Shown here piece after piece: positions 1 through 9,231 of a DNA stretch of 64,000 nucleotides. The stretch's first letter is position 1. Every line of letters begins with the position of its first letter. Source of the DNA: Sphingobacterium deserti (GTDB taxonomy: Bacteria > Bacteroidota > Bacteroidia > Sphingobacteriales > Sphingobacteriaceae); assembly GCF_000757725.1 (NCBI RefSeq), contig NZ_JJMU01000053.1, positions 124,001-188,000 on the forward strand. The letters run 5' to 3'. The notes beneath the pieces are model-generated. The model was not told where the DNA came from and made no database searches. It worked only from the letters and a program-made list of their open reading frames with translations. The position numbers and the translations under genes are program-made.

Positions 1-1550
1 AGGAGCAAACTATTCGCGGTTGGCGTGGGGAACGCTTGTCTGCACAAATCTTGCTATGGACTACTGAGGAGGAGAGTGACGTGCGCATCACACTGGCGGA
101 TTTCAAAAGCCAGGCTGGCGACATCCTTCCGGCATCGGCTATGCAAGCCCGATTTGTGCGTTATGTGATGACGGACGAATTCGCGGAAGGCTGTGGTCAT
201 CGAAAGCCGCAAGACTTTGCCTCTTCGCTAGTGCCCGATATGTTGGACCACCTTGCTTCCTATACTATGGAAGGTAAAACCGCAAGACCTGTGTGGATAA
301 GCGTCGATATCCCTGCAGATGCAGCACCAGGGAGTTATAAGGGGACGATAAGCGTACAAAGCATGTCAGCCGCCAAACAAGAGCTGCAACTCCATATTGA
401 AGTTATTGATCAGCTTTTACCGCCGCCGACGAGCTGGACATACCATCTGGATCAGTGGCAGCACCCTGCTGCCGTAGCTCGGGTATCTGGCACGGCAATG
501 TGGTCTGATGCACACTTTGAAGCATTAAAGCCGGTAATGCAACTGTTGGCAAATGCTGGGCAGAAAGTGATCACCACCACACTTAATAAAGACCCTTGGA
601 ATGTGCAGACCTATGATCCATATGCGGACATGATAAAGTGGGTGAAAAATGCAGATTCTGGTTGGAGCTACGATTATACCGTGTTTGACCGCTGGGTGCA
701 GTTGATGATGGATTTGGGTATCGATAAAATGATCAACTGCTATTCTATTGTCCCCTGGAATAACGAAATCCATTACTATGATCAAAAAAGCGACAAAACT
801 GTCAACGTAGCTGCAAAACCGGGTACCGCTATCTTCGAGGAACTATGGACACCGTTTTTGAAAGATTTCGTCAAACATTTACAAACAAAAGGTTGGTTGG
901 AGATTGCAAATATAGCGACGGATGAGCGTTCGCGAGAAGAAATGGATGCTGCTTTTACTTTTTTAAATAAGGTGTGCCCCGAGTTGGGCGTATCTTACGC
1001 TGACAACCAAAAGACCTATCAACGCTATCCAGATAGTGATGATATCAGTATTTCTATCGGTCATCCGTTCTCTGCTGAAGATCTCGAGAACCGCAAATCA
1101 CGTGGGCTCAATACCACGTTCTATATCTGTTGCAGTGATGCATTCCCCAATCAGTTCACCTTCTCTGATCCGGCTGAATCCACCTACCTAGCGTGGTATG
1201 CTGAGGCCGCCGGTTTTGATGGTATGTTGCGTTGGGCTTTCAATTCATGGGTGCAAAATCCACTGCAAGATTCCCGCTTCCGAACCTGGCCTGCTGGCGA
1301 TACCTATATTGTGTATCCAGGTGGTAGAAGCTCAATCCGCTACGAGCGTATGCTGGAGGGCATTCAGGATTATGAGAAAGTGCAAATCGTGAAAAATCAA
1401 TTGCAAAACGCCGGCGAAACGGAAAAGCTAAAGCAATTGAAGGGAGCAATAGCGAAAATGAATACCGGAGAACGCGGTGGGAACTGGAATGCGGATCTCA
1501 ATCAGGCGAAGGCGTTGCTGCATGATTTATCGGTCAAACTCAGCAATTAA
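1..1550 (+). CDS. GH123/DUF4091-like glycoside hydrolase (5' truncated by window edge)
   Basis: The reading frame is open from the first bases, so the N-terminus and any signal peptide lie upstream of the window; the TTG at 36 is only an internal in-frame codon. About 515 codons are present. Seen: a beta-sandwich-like first part, then a barrel-like part rich in Trp and Tyr with an adjacent Asp-Glu pair in TDER (nt 918-929), and a C-terminal segment typical of DUF4091 (GMLRWAFNSW, YPGG, RYERMLEGIQDYE). In GH123 N-acetyl-beta-galactosaminidases a neighbouring Asp-Glu pair carries out substrate-assisted catalysis, so a retaining hexosaminidase-type activity on host or fungal glycans is inferred. 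Family membership is fairly secure, the exact substrate is not. A small lipoprotein gene follows 62 bp downstream. Confidence 0.75.
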   Translation, partial: EQTIRGWRGERLSAQILLWTTEEESDVRITLADFKSQAGDILPASAMQARFVRYVMTDEFAEGCGHRKPQDFASSLVPDMLDHLASYTMEGKTARPVWISVDIPADAAPGSYKGTISVQSMSAAKQELQLHIEVIDQLLPPPTSWTYHLDQWQHPAAVARVSGTAMWSDAHFEALKPVMQLLANAGQKVITTTLNKDPWNVQTYDPYADMIKWVKNADSGWSYDYTVFDRWVQLMMDLGIDKMINCYSIVPWNNEIHYYDQKSDKTVNVAAKPGTAIFEELWTPFLKDFVKHLQTKGWLEIANIATDERSREEMDAAFTFLNKVCPELGVSYADNQKTYQRYPDSDDISISIGHPFSAEDLENRKSRGLNTTFYICCSDAFPNQFTFSDPAESTYLAWYAEAAGFDGMLRWAFNSWVQNPLQDSRFRTWPAGDTYIVYPGGRSSIRYERMLEGIQDYEKVQIVKNQLQNAGETEKLKQLKGAIAKMNTGERGGNWNADLNQAKALLHDLSVKLSN

Positions 1551-1612
1551 GAGCACAACGAGGTTCGCTTTTGGTACATGATTTGATTGATAAGCTACTT
1601 AAACAAACGAAT

Positions 1613-2077
1613 ATGAAAACAATAGCCTATATTTTCGCCGGGGCAGTTTTATGCACAGCGTGCGGACCGTCGTCAACTAAAACAACAACCGAGGAAATGA
1701 CAACTGCCGACAGCAGCGCTTCTGCTAAAGAAAATGATATAGCGGGCTCCTATACTTACCAACAAGATGGCGACACCGTCGCTTTGCATCTTACCATTCA
1801 AGGTACTAAGGCGATGGGGCACCTAACTTATGCTTGGAAAGAGAAAGACCATAACAGCGGAAGCTTTGAGGGCGAGGTGAAAGATGGCCTACTGATAGCC
1901 GATTACACATTTGAATCAGAAGGGATGTCATCCGTCAGGGAGGTGGCGTTTAAGCTGAATGGGAAGACAGCGAAGGAAGGCTATGGTGATGTAGAGGAGA
2001 AGGAAGGCAAGTTTGTCTTTAAAGATTTCAACAGTCTTAATTTCGATTCTGGCCTGGTATTGACAAAAGAACAATAA
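1613..2077 (+). CDS. small predicted lipoprotein, function unknown
   Basis: The frame is open from a TTG at 1571, but ATG 1613 starts a clear lipoprotein signal (MKTIAYIFAGAVLCTACG), with Cys 17 as likely lipidation site, so this start is preferred (154 aa). After a Thr/Ser-rich linker the mature part is a small beta-rich domain (GSYTYQQDGDTVALHL, later GSFEGEVKDGLLIADYTF), resembling the lipocalin-like repeats common in Bacteroidota lipoproteins. No catalytic motif is visible. It follows the GH123-like gene on the same strand and may share its transcript. A hairpin with a T-run lies just past the stop. Confidence 0.7.
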   Translation: MKTIAYIFAGAVLCTACGPSSTKTTTEEMTTADSSASAKENDIAGSYTYQQDGDTVALHLTIQGTKAMGHLTYAWKEKDHNSGSFEGEVKDGLLIADYTFESEGMSSVREVAFKLNGKTAKEGYGDVEEKEGKFVFKDFNSLNFDSGLVLTKEQ

Positions 2078-2085
2078 AATTGATC

Positions 2086-2127
2086 AGATTGGTTCGTTTA
2101 ATTTAAAAGATCGAGCCAATCTTTTTT
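2086..2127. terminator. hairpin terminator between convergent genes
   Basis: The 11-nt arm AGATTGGTTCG (2086-2096) pairs with CGAGCCAATCT (2112-2122) with one G-U pair, and T residues follow on the plus strand. It ends the lipoprotein transcript and overlaps the last codons of the convergent SNF2 helicase gene. Confidence 0.6.
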
Positions 2128-5100
2128 ACTGAATTTAGCCGTAAAATCAGCGTCAGTCTTGACCAGATCAACCGCCAAATCTTTCTTTTTATCTTGCAAC
2201 TTCATTATTTTATCCTCCACTGTATCCGGACAGATAAGCCGCACCGCAATAACAGGCTTATCTTGGCCTAGTCGGTGGCTGCGGTCTATCGCTTGCGTTT
2301 CTATAGCAGGATTCCACCAAGGATCGAGAAGAAAAACATAGTCAGCTGCCGTCAGGTTCAAGCCAACACCGCCTGCCTTCAAACTCATTAAAAAAATTCG
2401 CTTCTCTTCGTTATCCTGAAAATCCTTCACCACCTCGCCTCGCCGCTTTGTCTGGCCAGTCAAATATGAGTAAGGTATCTTTTGTTGCTCCAATTCCTCT
2501 CGCACGAGATCAAGCATTTCCACGAATTGTGAAAACACCAATACTTTGTGGTTGCCGGTAAGCTGTGAAAGCTGTTCTTTTAAGACCTCCATCTTGGCAG
2601 ATATCGTGCTGGCGTATCCTTCCTTCAGTAGCGCTGGGGCATTACAGATCTGTCGGAGCCTCGTCAAGCCAGCAAGTACATGCATATTGATCTGGCTAAC
2701 TTCATCATCACGAATGCCTTGTAGGTAGTCGCGCAGCTCTGCTTCGTAGTTGTTGTAAATCTCCCGCTGTGCATCGCCCATCTCACAATATATCGTGATT
2801 TCTGTTTTTTCCGGAAGTTCTTTTGCTACCTGTTTTTTTGTGCGCCTTAAAATAAACGGCGCTATGGTTTGTTGAAGGCTTTTTGCTCGCTTTCGATCTC
2901 CAAATCTATCAATAGGACCGGCAAAGGTATCTTTAAAGTATTGACTGCTTCCGAGCAAGCCGGGGCACGCAAAGGATAGTTGGCCGTAGATATCATAAGT
3001 GCTATTTTCCAACGGGGTTCCTGTCACGGCGAAGCGCGTCTGCGCCTGCAACATGCAGGCGGCCTTGTATCGCGCTGATGTCGGGTTTTTAATAGCTTGC
3101 GATTCATCCAGTATAGCAGCGTGAAATGAGCGTTTTTTTAGTTTGCCGATATCAGCCAAGAGCGTACCATAGCTAATCAACAAAACATCATATTCCTGCA
3201 GGTGCTCATAGTCAGGCTCCCGCTGGCCGCCGTGTAGGCAGAGCACGCGCAGGGCAGGCGCTAACTTCTTAAATTCCGCCAGCCAATTAAAAAGCAAGGA
3301 AGTAGGTGCTACCACTAAACTTTGCTTTGGCGGGCTGCCGCCGTGCTGTGATAATAGAAATGCGATGACTTGTATAGTCTTTCCCAATCCCATATCATCG
3401 GCTAGGCAACCGCCCAGATCCATGGCAGCCAGTTGCTTCATCCATTGTAATCCAGCTTGTTGGTAGGGGTGAAGGGAGGTCTGCAAAGTCTCCGGAATTT
3501 CAACCTGCCTCGGGGCGTTTGAAGCTGCTATGTTTTTTCGGTAACTGTCGATCTCTTGATGCAATGCTGCTCGAAAGTCGTGCTCAGCAAAAAGAGATTC
3601 CACTTCGGAGAGTGCTATCTGTGGTATTTTTAGCGTGCTATCATCAAAAACTACCAGCTGAAAAAGCCGGGATATCTTTTTGATCCATTCTTCAGGAAGG
3701 ATGCCATAGGTGCCATCATCAAGCTGTACATACTTACTCTTGTGCCTTATGGCCCGGTGCACTTGTTTAATCGTGGCCTGCTGCTCGCCGAAGCTTACTT
3801 CCAATTTGCTGTTAAACCAATCCGTCCCGCTCAACACTTTGATGTCTATCTTCGCGCGGTTGGGATTCAGCCGCGTTAGCCCTAGCTCTTGGAAGCCCAA
3901 CAACGTGATGCCTTCATTTTTCCAAACCTCGAAGGCCGTGAGAAACCAGTCATTATCCAAAAATTGCTGTTGGTGCAAATAGAAAAAATTACGCTCAGAT
4001 TCCTGTTCGTAAAAGTCTTCATGTTGTAGGGAAACAATTTTTTTGAAGACAGATTCGGCTGTCAGGTTGCGCTCTACTTCATAGAGGTTGCCATTAGCAT
4101 CCTGCGCCCTAATTTGCTTTTGTGATGCGATTGGGATTTCTATGTCTCCATAACGTGTTACTGGCGTGATATTTACGTAACTCCCATCTTGGCTGAAGTA
4201 GATAATCCGCTCCGTATCTTCGCGCTGGATCGCTGTTTCATCTGGAGAAGCTTTGCGAATATAGGCGTAGTTTATCTTTACCAGCTCTTCCAGCGGCTCG
4301 AGGGTTTGGCGCAAGAACTCATCATATTTTGACTGATGAACTAACATCAATGCAGGGCGCTTTTTAAAATATTGGATAAGGCTCAACACCGGAAAGCTTG
4401 GCAATAAGAAGAATACATCTTGCCGTTTGAGGAAGTAGCCATGCGTCAAGGTCATCTCTTTTAGCGGAATGCGTTCCTCCTCCCAGAGCAAATAAGCGCT
4501 TACTTCATAAAAAGGTTCCTTCTTAAAGACGAAGAGTTCTATGGTGGCATCAAGCCGATTGACAGTCAGAGGACAGAGGGATTTACTGTTAAGTTTTTCA
4601 GTTATTTCCCGATCGTGGTAATAAAGTGGGAATTTCAAAGGATTTGCGGCGATAATCTGCAGCGCCTCGAAGGTACTTTCATCCTCCGATTCATTGTAAT
4701 CCTGCTCAAAGCTTGTTACGGCCGCATAAAATTTTGCTTCATGAGCCTCCTTGGCCTTCCACAGCAATTGCTTTGGGTCTATCCAATCGAAACCTGCCTT
4801 TGGCTTTCCAGCGCTGCTTAGTGCTACATCAAGCAATTCAAATCGAAGATGATCGTAAAAGCGGTGCCGGCTAAAAACAAGTATTCGTCTTTTACTACCG
4901 TCCACTCCGCCTTTTCGTTTTGGTTTGGTCGTAATAGTTTTTAGGACGTTGTCGTTCTCGAGTTGATCGACCATGAGGATTGCATCGTTTTTTGCTGACA
5001 CATGTAGGCTTCCTTTGTCGTAGTGCAGCTGGAAATAATTATCAAGATCTGCCTCCTGCTCCAGCCCATAGCGATGGGCATAGTCTTCAAAAATCTTGCG

Positions 5101-5439
5101 CCTGCTTCCTATATCAAAAAAAGGTCGTAATGCTGGTAGCGTGATCAATGCCAGCAACGTAAACAACTCATGCTCACACAAAAAGTTTTCCTGCAGGCGG
5201 CAAGAACAGTGTACGACAAGTATGTCTTCAGCTAGGGACACACTTGTTTGCGCGTTAGAAGCGGTATACTCTTCTAACCGAAATACACCTTCACCTACGG
5301 TCAGCGCATCCACCCGCAGGCGGTTTAGGACGGCGCGAGACGGTATTGCCGTGCCTTGATAGTGCGTCAGCAAATCCACCTCTCTTAATGTGGTGAAAGA
5401 TATATTGTCGAGAATGTATTCACCGGATGGCAGTCGCAT
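2098..5439 (-). CDS. SWIM zinc-finger SNF2-family DEAD/DEAH-box helicase
   Basis: Large (1113 aa) SNF2 ATPase acting on DNA or DNA-protein complexes. Seen in order: a SWIM zinc motif near the N-terminus (C78-x-C80 ... C88-x-H90); a long middle region without recognised motifs; helicase motif I DDMGLGKT around residue 680; motif II DESQ around 775; motif III-like VTGTPLEN; then the C-terminal helicase lobe with VFSQFVEMLD, AGGVGLNLT and the motif VI segment QAIDRSHRLGQ near 1050. Architecture and length fit the bacterial SWIM-SNF2 group, whose cellular role is poorly known; RNA polymerase recycling or DNA repair are guesses by homology. The ATG at 5439 gives the SWIM domain its full N-terminal flank. 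It is convergent with the upstream lipoprotein gene. Confidence 0.93.
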   Translation of the reverse strand: MRLPSGEYILDNISFTTLREVDLLTHYQGTAIPSRAVLNRLRVDALTVGEGVFRLEEYTASNAQTSVSLAEDILVVHCSCRLQENFLCEHELFTLLALITLPALRPFFDIGSRRKIFEDYAHRYGLEQEADLDNYFQLHYDKGSLHVSAKNDAILMVDQLENDNVLKTITTKPKRKGGVDGSKRRILVFSRHRFYDHLRFELLDVALSSAGKPKAGFDWIDPKQLLWKAKEAHEAKFYAAVTSFEQDYNESEDESTFEALQIIAANPLKFPLYYHDREITEKLNSKSLCPLTVNRLDATIELFVFKKEPFYEVSAYLLWEEERIPLKEMTLTHGYFLKRQDVFFLLPSFPVLSLIQYFKKRPALMLVHQSKYDEFLRQTLEPLEELVKINYAYIRKASPDETAIQREDTERIIYFSQDGSYVNITPVTRYGDIEIPIASQKQIRAQDANGNLYEVERNLTAESVFKKIVSLQHEDFYEQESERNFFYLHQQQFLDNDWFLTAFEVWKNEGITLLGFQELGLTRLNPNRAKIDIKVLSGTDWFNSKLEVSFGEQQATIKQVHRAIRHKSKYVQLDDGTYGILPEEWIKKISRLFQLVVFDDSTLKIPQIALSEVESLFAEHDFRAALHQEIDSYRKNIAASNAPRQVEIPETLQTSLHPYQQAGLQWMKQLAAMDLGGCLADDMGLGKTIQVIAFLLSQHGGSPPKQSLVVAPTSLLFNWLAEFKKLAPALRVLCLHGGQREPDYEHLQEYDVLLISYGTLLADIGKLKKRSFHAAILDESQAIKNPTSARYKAACMLQAQTRFAVTGTPLENSTYDIYGQLSFACPGLLGSSQYFKDTFAGPIDRFGDRKRAKSLQQTIAPFILRRTKKQVAKELPEKTEITIYCEMGDAQREIYNNYEAELRDYLQGIRDDEVSQINMHVLAGLTRLRQICNAPALLKEGYASTISAKMEVLKEQLSQLTGNHKVLVFSQFVEMLDLVREELEQQKIPYSYLTGQTKRRGEVVKDFQDNEEKRIFLMSLKAGGVGLNLTAADYVFLLDPWWNPAIETQAIDRSHRLGQDKPVIAVRLICPDTVEDKIMKLQDKKKDLAVDLVKTDADFTAKFSKKDWLDLLN

Positions 5440-5497
5440 AGCATGGGAGATATTTAGAGCAGCAACCTATACAAACGTTTAGGAAGCCAGTGCATAC

Positions 5498-5707
5498 TTA
5501 CTGTTCCAAATTGGAGATTGCATCTTTAAACCGAACTAACCGAATATAAGCAGGACATTTTTCGATGTCTTTTTTCCAAGCATCAACCATTATAAACTGC
5601 GTTCGCAAAAAGAGCTCCGGATCAAAAACTATTTGATCCGGGGATATCATCACTTCCTGCGGGAATGATTTACCTGACAGCTCCTGCTTCAATTCATCTA
5701 TCGTCAT
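5498..5707 (-). CDS. small conserved protein resembling DUF6965
   Basis: A 69-aa soluble protein (MTIDELKQELSGKSFP, then DPELFLRTQFIMVDAW and a final helix). The pattern of a TIxELxxxLxGxxxP start, an Ile/Val-rich turn, an F-x-x-x-Q/H-helix and a C-terminal helix resembles the short DUF6965 family of Bacteroidota; that match is from memory. It lies upstream of the SNF2 gene on the same strand with a 58-bp gap, so cotranscription is plausible. No function can be proposed. Confidence 0.6.
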   Translation of the reverse strand: MTIDELKQELSGKSFPQEVMISPDQIVFDPELFLRTQFIMVDAWKKDIEKCPAYIRLVRFKDAISNLEQ

Positions 5708-5836
5708 GAAAGCAAAAATAGGAAATTAAGCTGCTCTATTTACATCGGCATGGCTAATAATCGGGAGATTTCCGCTAAATTGCTTTTAGGTACTTGTGTA
5801 GTAAACTGTATCCTCTAAAAACATAGAAGACTTAGT

Positions 5837-6679
5837 ATGCAATATAAACAATTGAATGACGGCTTTACGATCCCGCTTTTGGGATTTGGCACGTATAAAG
5901 CGACAAATGAAGAAGGTATTGCAGCCGTTCTGCACGCCTTGGCGCTTGGATACCGTTTGTTTGACACGGCCGCAAAATATGGCAACGAAGAACAGGTAGG
6001 AACGGCTATTCGGCGGAGCAATATCCCGCGGGAAGAGATTATCATCACAACGAAACTTTGGCGCGAAAATTTAGGCTATCAAGAAACACGTCAGGCTTTC
6101 CAGTTATCACTCGAAAAGTTGGGTATGGACTATATCGACATTTACCTTATCCATTGGCCTGCCAATGCTAAAAATTACCCAAATTGGCAGCAGGCGAATG
6201 CAGACGCTTGGCGAGCTATGGAGGAGCTGCAGTCGGAGGGTAAGATAAAGTCGATTGGAGTTAGTAATTTTTGGCCCGAACATCTGGAGGCACTTTTGGA
6301 AACTGCGCGCGTTGTGCCTGCCTTGAATCAAATAGAGTTTCATCCGGGCTATTGGCAACAGGAAGTAGTGTCGTACTGCCAGCGGAAAGGCATTTCGGTA
6401 GAATCGTGGTCGCCATTGGCGCGAGGGAAAGTTTTTGGAAACCCGCTTCTGGAGTCACTTGCGGAGCGGTATGGTAAATCTGTATCGCAAATCTGTCTAC
6501 GCTGGGTGATACAACATGATGTAGTCGTGATACCTAAATCTACTTCAGCGGATCGTATCGCCGAAAATCTAGCTATCTTTGATTTCGAATTGTCTGCGGA
6601 CGAAATGCGTGAGATTGACAATTTACCTGAAATGGGTTTCAGTGGAGAGCTACCAAACAATTGGCCCGACAGGGTTTAA
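5837..6679 (+). CDS. aldo/keto reductase (2,5-diketo-gluconate reductase type)
   Basis: A 280-aa NADPH-dependent aldehyde/ketone reductase of TIM-barrel fold. The catalytic tetrad is visible: D43 and Y48 in FDTAAKYGNE, K73 in TTKLW and H106 in LIHWP. The cofactor region near the C-terminus (VVIPKSTSADRIAENL) has the Lys-Ser pair that binds the 2'-phosphate of NADPH. Length is normal for AKR5-type enzymes. The natural substrate cannot be read from the sequence. The next gene, a beta-hydroxyacid dehydrogenase, begins 32 bp downstream, so the two form a probable redox operon. Confidence 0.93.
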   Translation: MQYKQLNDGFTIPLLGFGTYKATNEEGIAAVLHALALGYRLFDTAAKYGNEEQVGTAIRRSNIPREEIIITTKLWRENLGYQETRQAFQLSLEKLGMDYIDIYLIHWPANAKNYPNWQQANADAWRAMEELQSEGKIKSIGVSNFWPEHLEALLETARVVPALNQIEFHPGYWQQEVVSYCQRKGISVESWSPLARGKVFGNPLLESLAERYGKSVSQICLRWVIQHDVVVIPKSTSADRIAENLAIFDFELSADEMREIDNLPEMGFSGELPNNWPDRV

Positions 6680-6711
6680 TAAGTTATCAGGATACTATAA
6701 CGAGGAGAACG

Positions 6712-7560
6712 ATGAATAAGGAAAAAATAGGTTTTATAGGCCTGGGGAATATGGGCCATCCGATGGCAAAAAATTTAGAGTCGGCAGGCTTTCCGCTAAC
6801 GATCTACAATAGGACGTCTGCACGCACGGCGGGCTTTAAGCCATCAACGCGCGTAGCGGAAAATATTACCGATGTTTTAGCGCATAGCGATATTGTATTT
6901 ACTATGCTAACAGACGATGCAGCGGCGAAGGCAGTGTATGAGCAGGTGTTAATACATACGGTTGCTGGTAAATTATTTGTGGATATGAGTACGATATCGC
7001 AAGACTGCTCTATACACATTGGTCAAGCGCTACAAGTGAAGCAGGCTTCTTTTTTAGATGCTCCCGTGGCAGGGAGTACGACACCTGCTAAAGAAGGCAC
7101 ATTGCTCTTTATGGTGGGCGGTAATGCGCAGGATGTAGATCGGGCCCGCGTCTGTTTTGAAGTGATGGGCAAAACCATAAAGCATCTTGGTGAAAATGGA
7201 AAGGGACTGGCCGCGAAAATTGCGCTAAACTATTTTCTATCTATCCTGTACCAAGGCTTGGCGGAGATGACGCTATTTGCCGACACTTTGGGACTATCCC
7301 GTACGGATATGCTGGATATTGTAAACTCCAGCGCGAGCGGAAGTGGAGCTACAAAAGTAAAAACACCGCTTCTGATTGATAACGACTTCTCTCCAGCATT
7401 CGCCCTGGATCTGATGTTGAAAGATGCTTCGTTAGCTGCAGATCTTGGTGCGGATTTCCCAGCTGGAGCCGCCGTCATACAAACATTGAAGGCAGCTAGT
7501 AGGGCTGGACACGGGGAAGAAGATGTTATTGCGTTGCTGAAGTATCTGAAGCTAAAGTAA
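6712..7560 (+). CDS. 3-hydroxyisobutyrate dehydrogenase-family NAD(P)-dependent oxidoreductase
   Basis: The frame is open from 6661, inside the preceding gene, but ATG 6712 is preceded by AGGAG and directly starts the Rossmann motif, so the protein is 282 aa. Seen: dinucleotide site GFIGLGNMGHPM (residues 7-18), substrate loop DAPVAGSTTPAKEGT, and the catalytic Lys K169 in GKGLAAKIALN. The family oxidises beta-hydroxyacids; members include glyoxylate/succinic semialdehyde reductases, so the direction and substrate are open. It follows the aldo/keto reductase and probably shares its promoter. Confidence 0.9.
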   Translation: MNKEKIGFIGLGNMGHPMAKNLESAGFPLTIYNRTSARTAGFKPSTRVAENITDVLAHSDIVFTMLTDDAAAKAVYEQVLIHTVAGKLFVDMSTISQDCSIHIGQALQVKQASFLDAPVAGSTTPAKEGTLLFMVGGNAQDVDRARVCFEVMGKTIKHLGENGKGLAAKIALNYFLSILYQGLAEMTLFADTLGLSRTDMLDIVNSSASGSGATKVKTPLLIDNDFSPAFALDLMLKDASLAADLGADFPAGAAVIQTLKAASRAGHGEEDVIALLKYLKLK

Positions 7561-7597
7561 CGCTGAAGGGCGGCTTAGCGTTGAGCTGCAATCTATT

Positions 7598-7615
7598 CGC
7601 CGCATTTTTGCGGCG
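7598..7615 (+). terminator. short hairpin after the dehydrogenase gene
   Basis: CGCCGCA and TGCGGCG form a perfect 7-bp stem around TTTT, 37 bp after the stop codon. The T-run after it is weak, so termination is inferred only. Confidence 0.4.
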
Positions 7616-7700
7616 ATTATGTTTGCTATTCTCCGCATAGAAACCGGCAATAGTTCGGGCGTCGCCAAACAAGGATGCTAACATTGCAGCATTACATAAA

Positions 7701-7735
7701 GTAAAGTAGGGGGGAGAATTCCCCCCTGACTTTAC
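7701..7735. terminator. strong GC-rich hairpin downstream of the 70-aa gene
   Basis: GTAAAGTAGGGGGG and CCCCCCTGACTTTAC pair along their length with one bulged C. It lies between two genes that converge (stops at 7560 and 7775), so it can serve both. Confidence 0.6.
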
Positions 7736-7774
7736 CTGCTGGTTAATATCGGTATGAAATCCTTCTAAGGCTCA

Positions 7775-7987
7775 TCATCCCTCATATGTAACCTTATTTT
7801 CTGCTAGGAAATGATTAATATCATTCCTTACCTCTTCAGCGACATGATGTGAACCTACCCGCGCATTGAAGTTGCCATCGTCAAACAGCGTTACTTCAGC
7901 CAAAACTGTTACACCGTCTTGATCATTTACTTCCAATGTTAGATCATTACCCTTTCTTTCTATAAGCTGTATATCATGCATATCCAT
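7775..7987 (-). CDS. hypothetical 70-aa protein
   Basis: Small acidic protein (MDMHDIQLIERKGNDLTLEV...). Predicted beta strands (LTLEVNDQDGVTVLAEVTLF, DDGNFNARVG) are followed by a helix (VAEEVRNDINHFLAEN). Three features support a real gene: natural amino-acid composition, a strong hairpin just downstream, and no competing frame. The function is unknown. Either of the first two Met codons could start it; no clear ribosome binding site separates them. Confidence 0.55.
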   Translation of the reverse strand: MDMHDIQLIERKGNDLTLEVNDQDGVTVLAEVTLFDDGNFNARVGSHHVAEEVRNDINHFLAENKVTYEG

Positions 7988-8126
7988 CTTTTAAATAGGA
8001 ACAACGTATGCCGCAAAAGGGTTTAATGATTTTAATAGTGAGTTTTCCAATTATATTGAAAATGTATAGGTAGCGTATAGATATTGTTGTATTTTTGATA
8101 ATCAACTTATACTTCTGCCGTAACAA

Positions 8127-8645
8127 ATGAATTTAAGATTTACAATTTGGAGTTTCACTGCGCTCTTGCTACTGTTCACATCCTGCAGTGACCGGGTGAA
8201 GGATAATTTAGGTGATGCTACCAACTTTTTAAAGGTTACTGTAGATGATAAGGTGGAAATTTACAATAACGTATCGGCCCGATGGATAGCCGGTGGGAAT
8301 AGTTTGGAAATCAGGGGAACACGAGATGGCTCGTCTTGGATGACGATCAGTATTTTGGCAAAAGACAACAGCGTTTCTGTAGGCAGATACACGCTGGACG
8401 ATAGTTCACCCTACGATATGCTGGCCACGTATTCGCGCTTAGAAAATAATCAACAGTTTAACTTCACTGCCACACGAGGAACGATCGCCTTGTCAGATGA
8501 CTTCACTTTGGAAATTGAAGACATGAATGAACACACTGTTGAGGGATCATTTTCAGGTACTTTAATTGCCGTACAAGGCTTAAATGTTATTGATTCCGTC
8601 GTGCTGAAAGATGGATCCTTTACCACTTCGATAAATGCAGAGTAA
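8127..8645 (+). CDS. predicted lipoprotein, DUF6252-like
   Basis: 172 aa with a typical lipoprotein signal (LLLLFTSCSD, Cys 20). The mature part is all-beta: KVTVDDKVEIYNN, SLEIRGTRDGSSWMTISI, and the closing GSFSGTLIAVQG ... DGSFTTSI. This layout resembles DUF6252, a family of Bacteroidota surface lipoproteins of unknown role. It stands alone between promoter-like AT-rich DNA and a hairpin just past the stop. Function unknown. Confidence 0.7.
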   Translation: MNLRFTIWSFTALLLLFTSCSDRVKDNLGDATNFLKVTVDDKVEIYNNVSARWIAGGNSLEIRGTRDGSSWMTISILAKDNSVSVGRYTLDDSSPYDMLATYSRLENNQQFNFTATRGTIALSDDFTLEIEDMNEHTVEGSFSGTLIAVQGLNVIDSVVLKDGSFTTSINAE

Positions 8646-8651
8646 AAAAAT

Positions 8652-8680
8652 AATTCCCTATCTCACGACCGGGAATTTTC
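8652..8680 (+). terminator. hairpin terminator after the lipoprotein gene
   Basis: AATTCCC (8652-8658) pairs with GGGAATT (8671-8677), followed by T residues, 6 bp past the stop codon. Confidence 0.55.
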
Positions 8681-8793
8681 TACTAGATATACTCCACAAG
8701 TCTGTGGATAGTTTTGACGCACCTAAATGTAGAACTATTTTTTTAAATTCACAATTATTTGAATATAATATTTTTTTGTTTTTGAAACTACAT

Positions 8794-9135
8794 TTATTTA
8801 GGCTGCAATGCTTTGCCCTCAAATGTTATCCCATCCCAACCATGTTCGCGAAATTGGCGAATGTTTTGATGGTCTGTTCCCTCCGGGTTTCCCAACACAG
8901 CGTCGTAATGTTCTGCAAATAATGATAATGTTTGTTCTTTGGAAAGGTTATTTAAGCCTGCAAAGGCAAACACTTTGGCGCTGCCTTGATTTTGATCGGC
9001 TGTATTTGTAGTCTGGCCATTTTTGAAAGCAGTAGCGGTGTGAAGGTAGCTTTCTTCAATAAAAGCAATAACATCCGCGAATTGGATTTTTTTTGCCTGT
9101 AAATTCTCCAGTAGTATGTTGATTTTTTCCGACAT
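8794..9135 (-). CDS. HopJ type III effector-family protein
   Basis: A 113-aa protein matching the HopJ family over its whole length: ATAFKNGQTTN, then NQGSAKVFAFAGLNNLS, TLSLFAEHYDAVL, HQNIRQF and GWDGITFEG. The family was named after a Pseudomonas syringae effector but is widespread in free-living bacteria without type III secretion, and none is seen here, so a housekeeping role of unknown nature is more likely than an effector role. It is divergent from the DUF6122 gene. Start chosen at ATG 9135. Confidence 0.85.
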   Translation of the reverse strand: MSEKINILLENLQAKKIQFADVIAFIEESYLHTATAFKNGQTTNTADQNQGSAKVFAFAGLNNLSKEQTLSLFAEHYDAVLGNPEGTDHQNIRQFREHGWDGITFEGKALQPK

Positions 9136-9219
9136 ATTGATAATGAATGATTCTTTACTTTACCTGTTGCAAAAATATTATTTTTTTGGAGAATAAGCGC
9201 GTGTACTTGCTGCAGTATG

Positions 9220-9227
9220 TATCTTTG
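9220..9227 (+). promoter_or_regulatory. TAnnTTTG -7 box almost abutting the DUF6122 start
   Basis: TATCTTTG matches the Bacteroidota -7 consensus exactly and ends only 4 nt before the ATG at 9232. If used, the transcript would begin at or near the start codon. No convincing -33 element is seen at the usual spacing. Confidence 0.4.
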
Positions 9228-9231
9228 AAAA

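Noticed and set aside
8635..8922. 95-codon frame after the 172-aa lipoprotein
   Set aside because: It starts inside the lipoprotein stop region, crosses a terminator and continues antisense through the HopJ-family gene.
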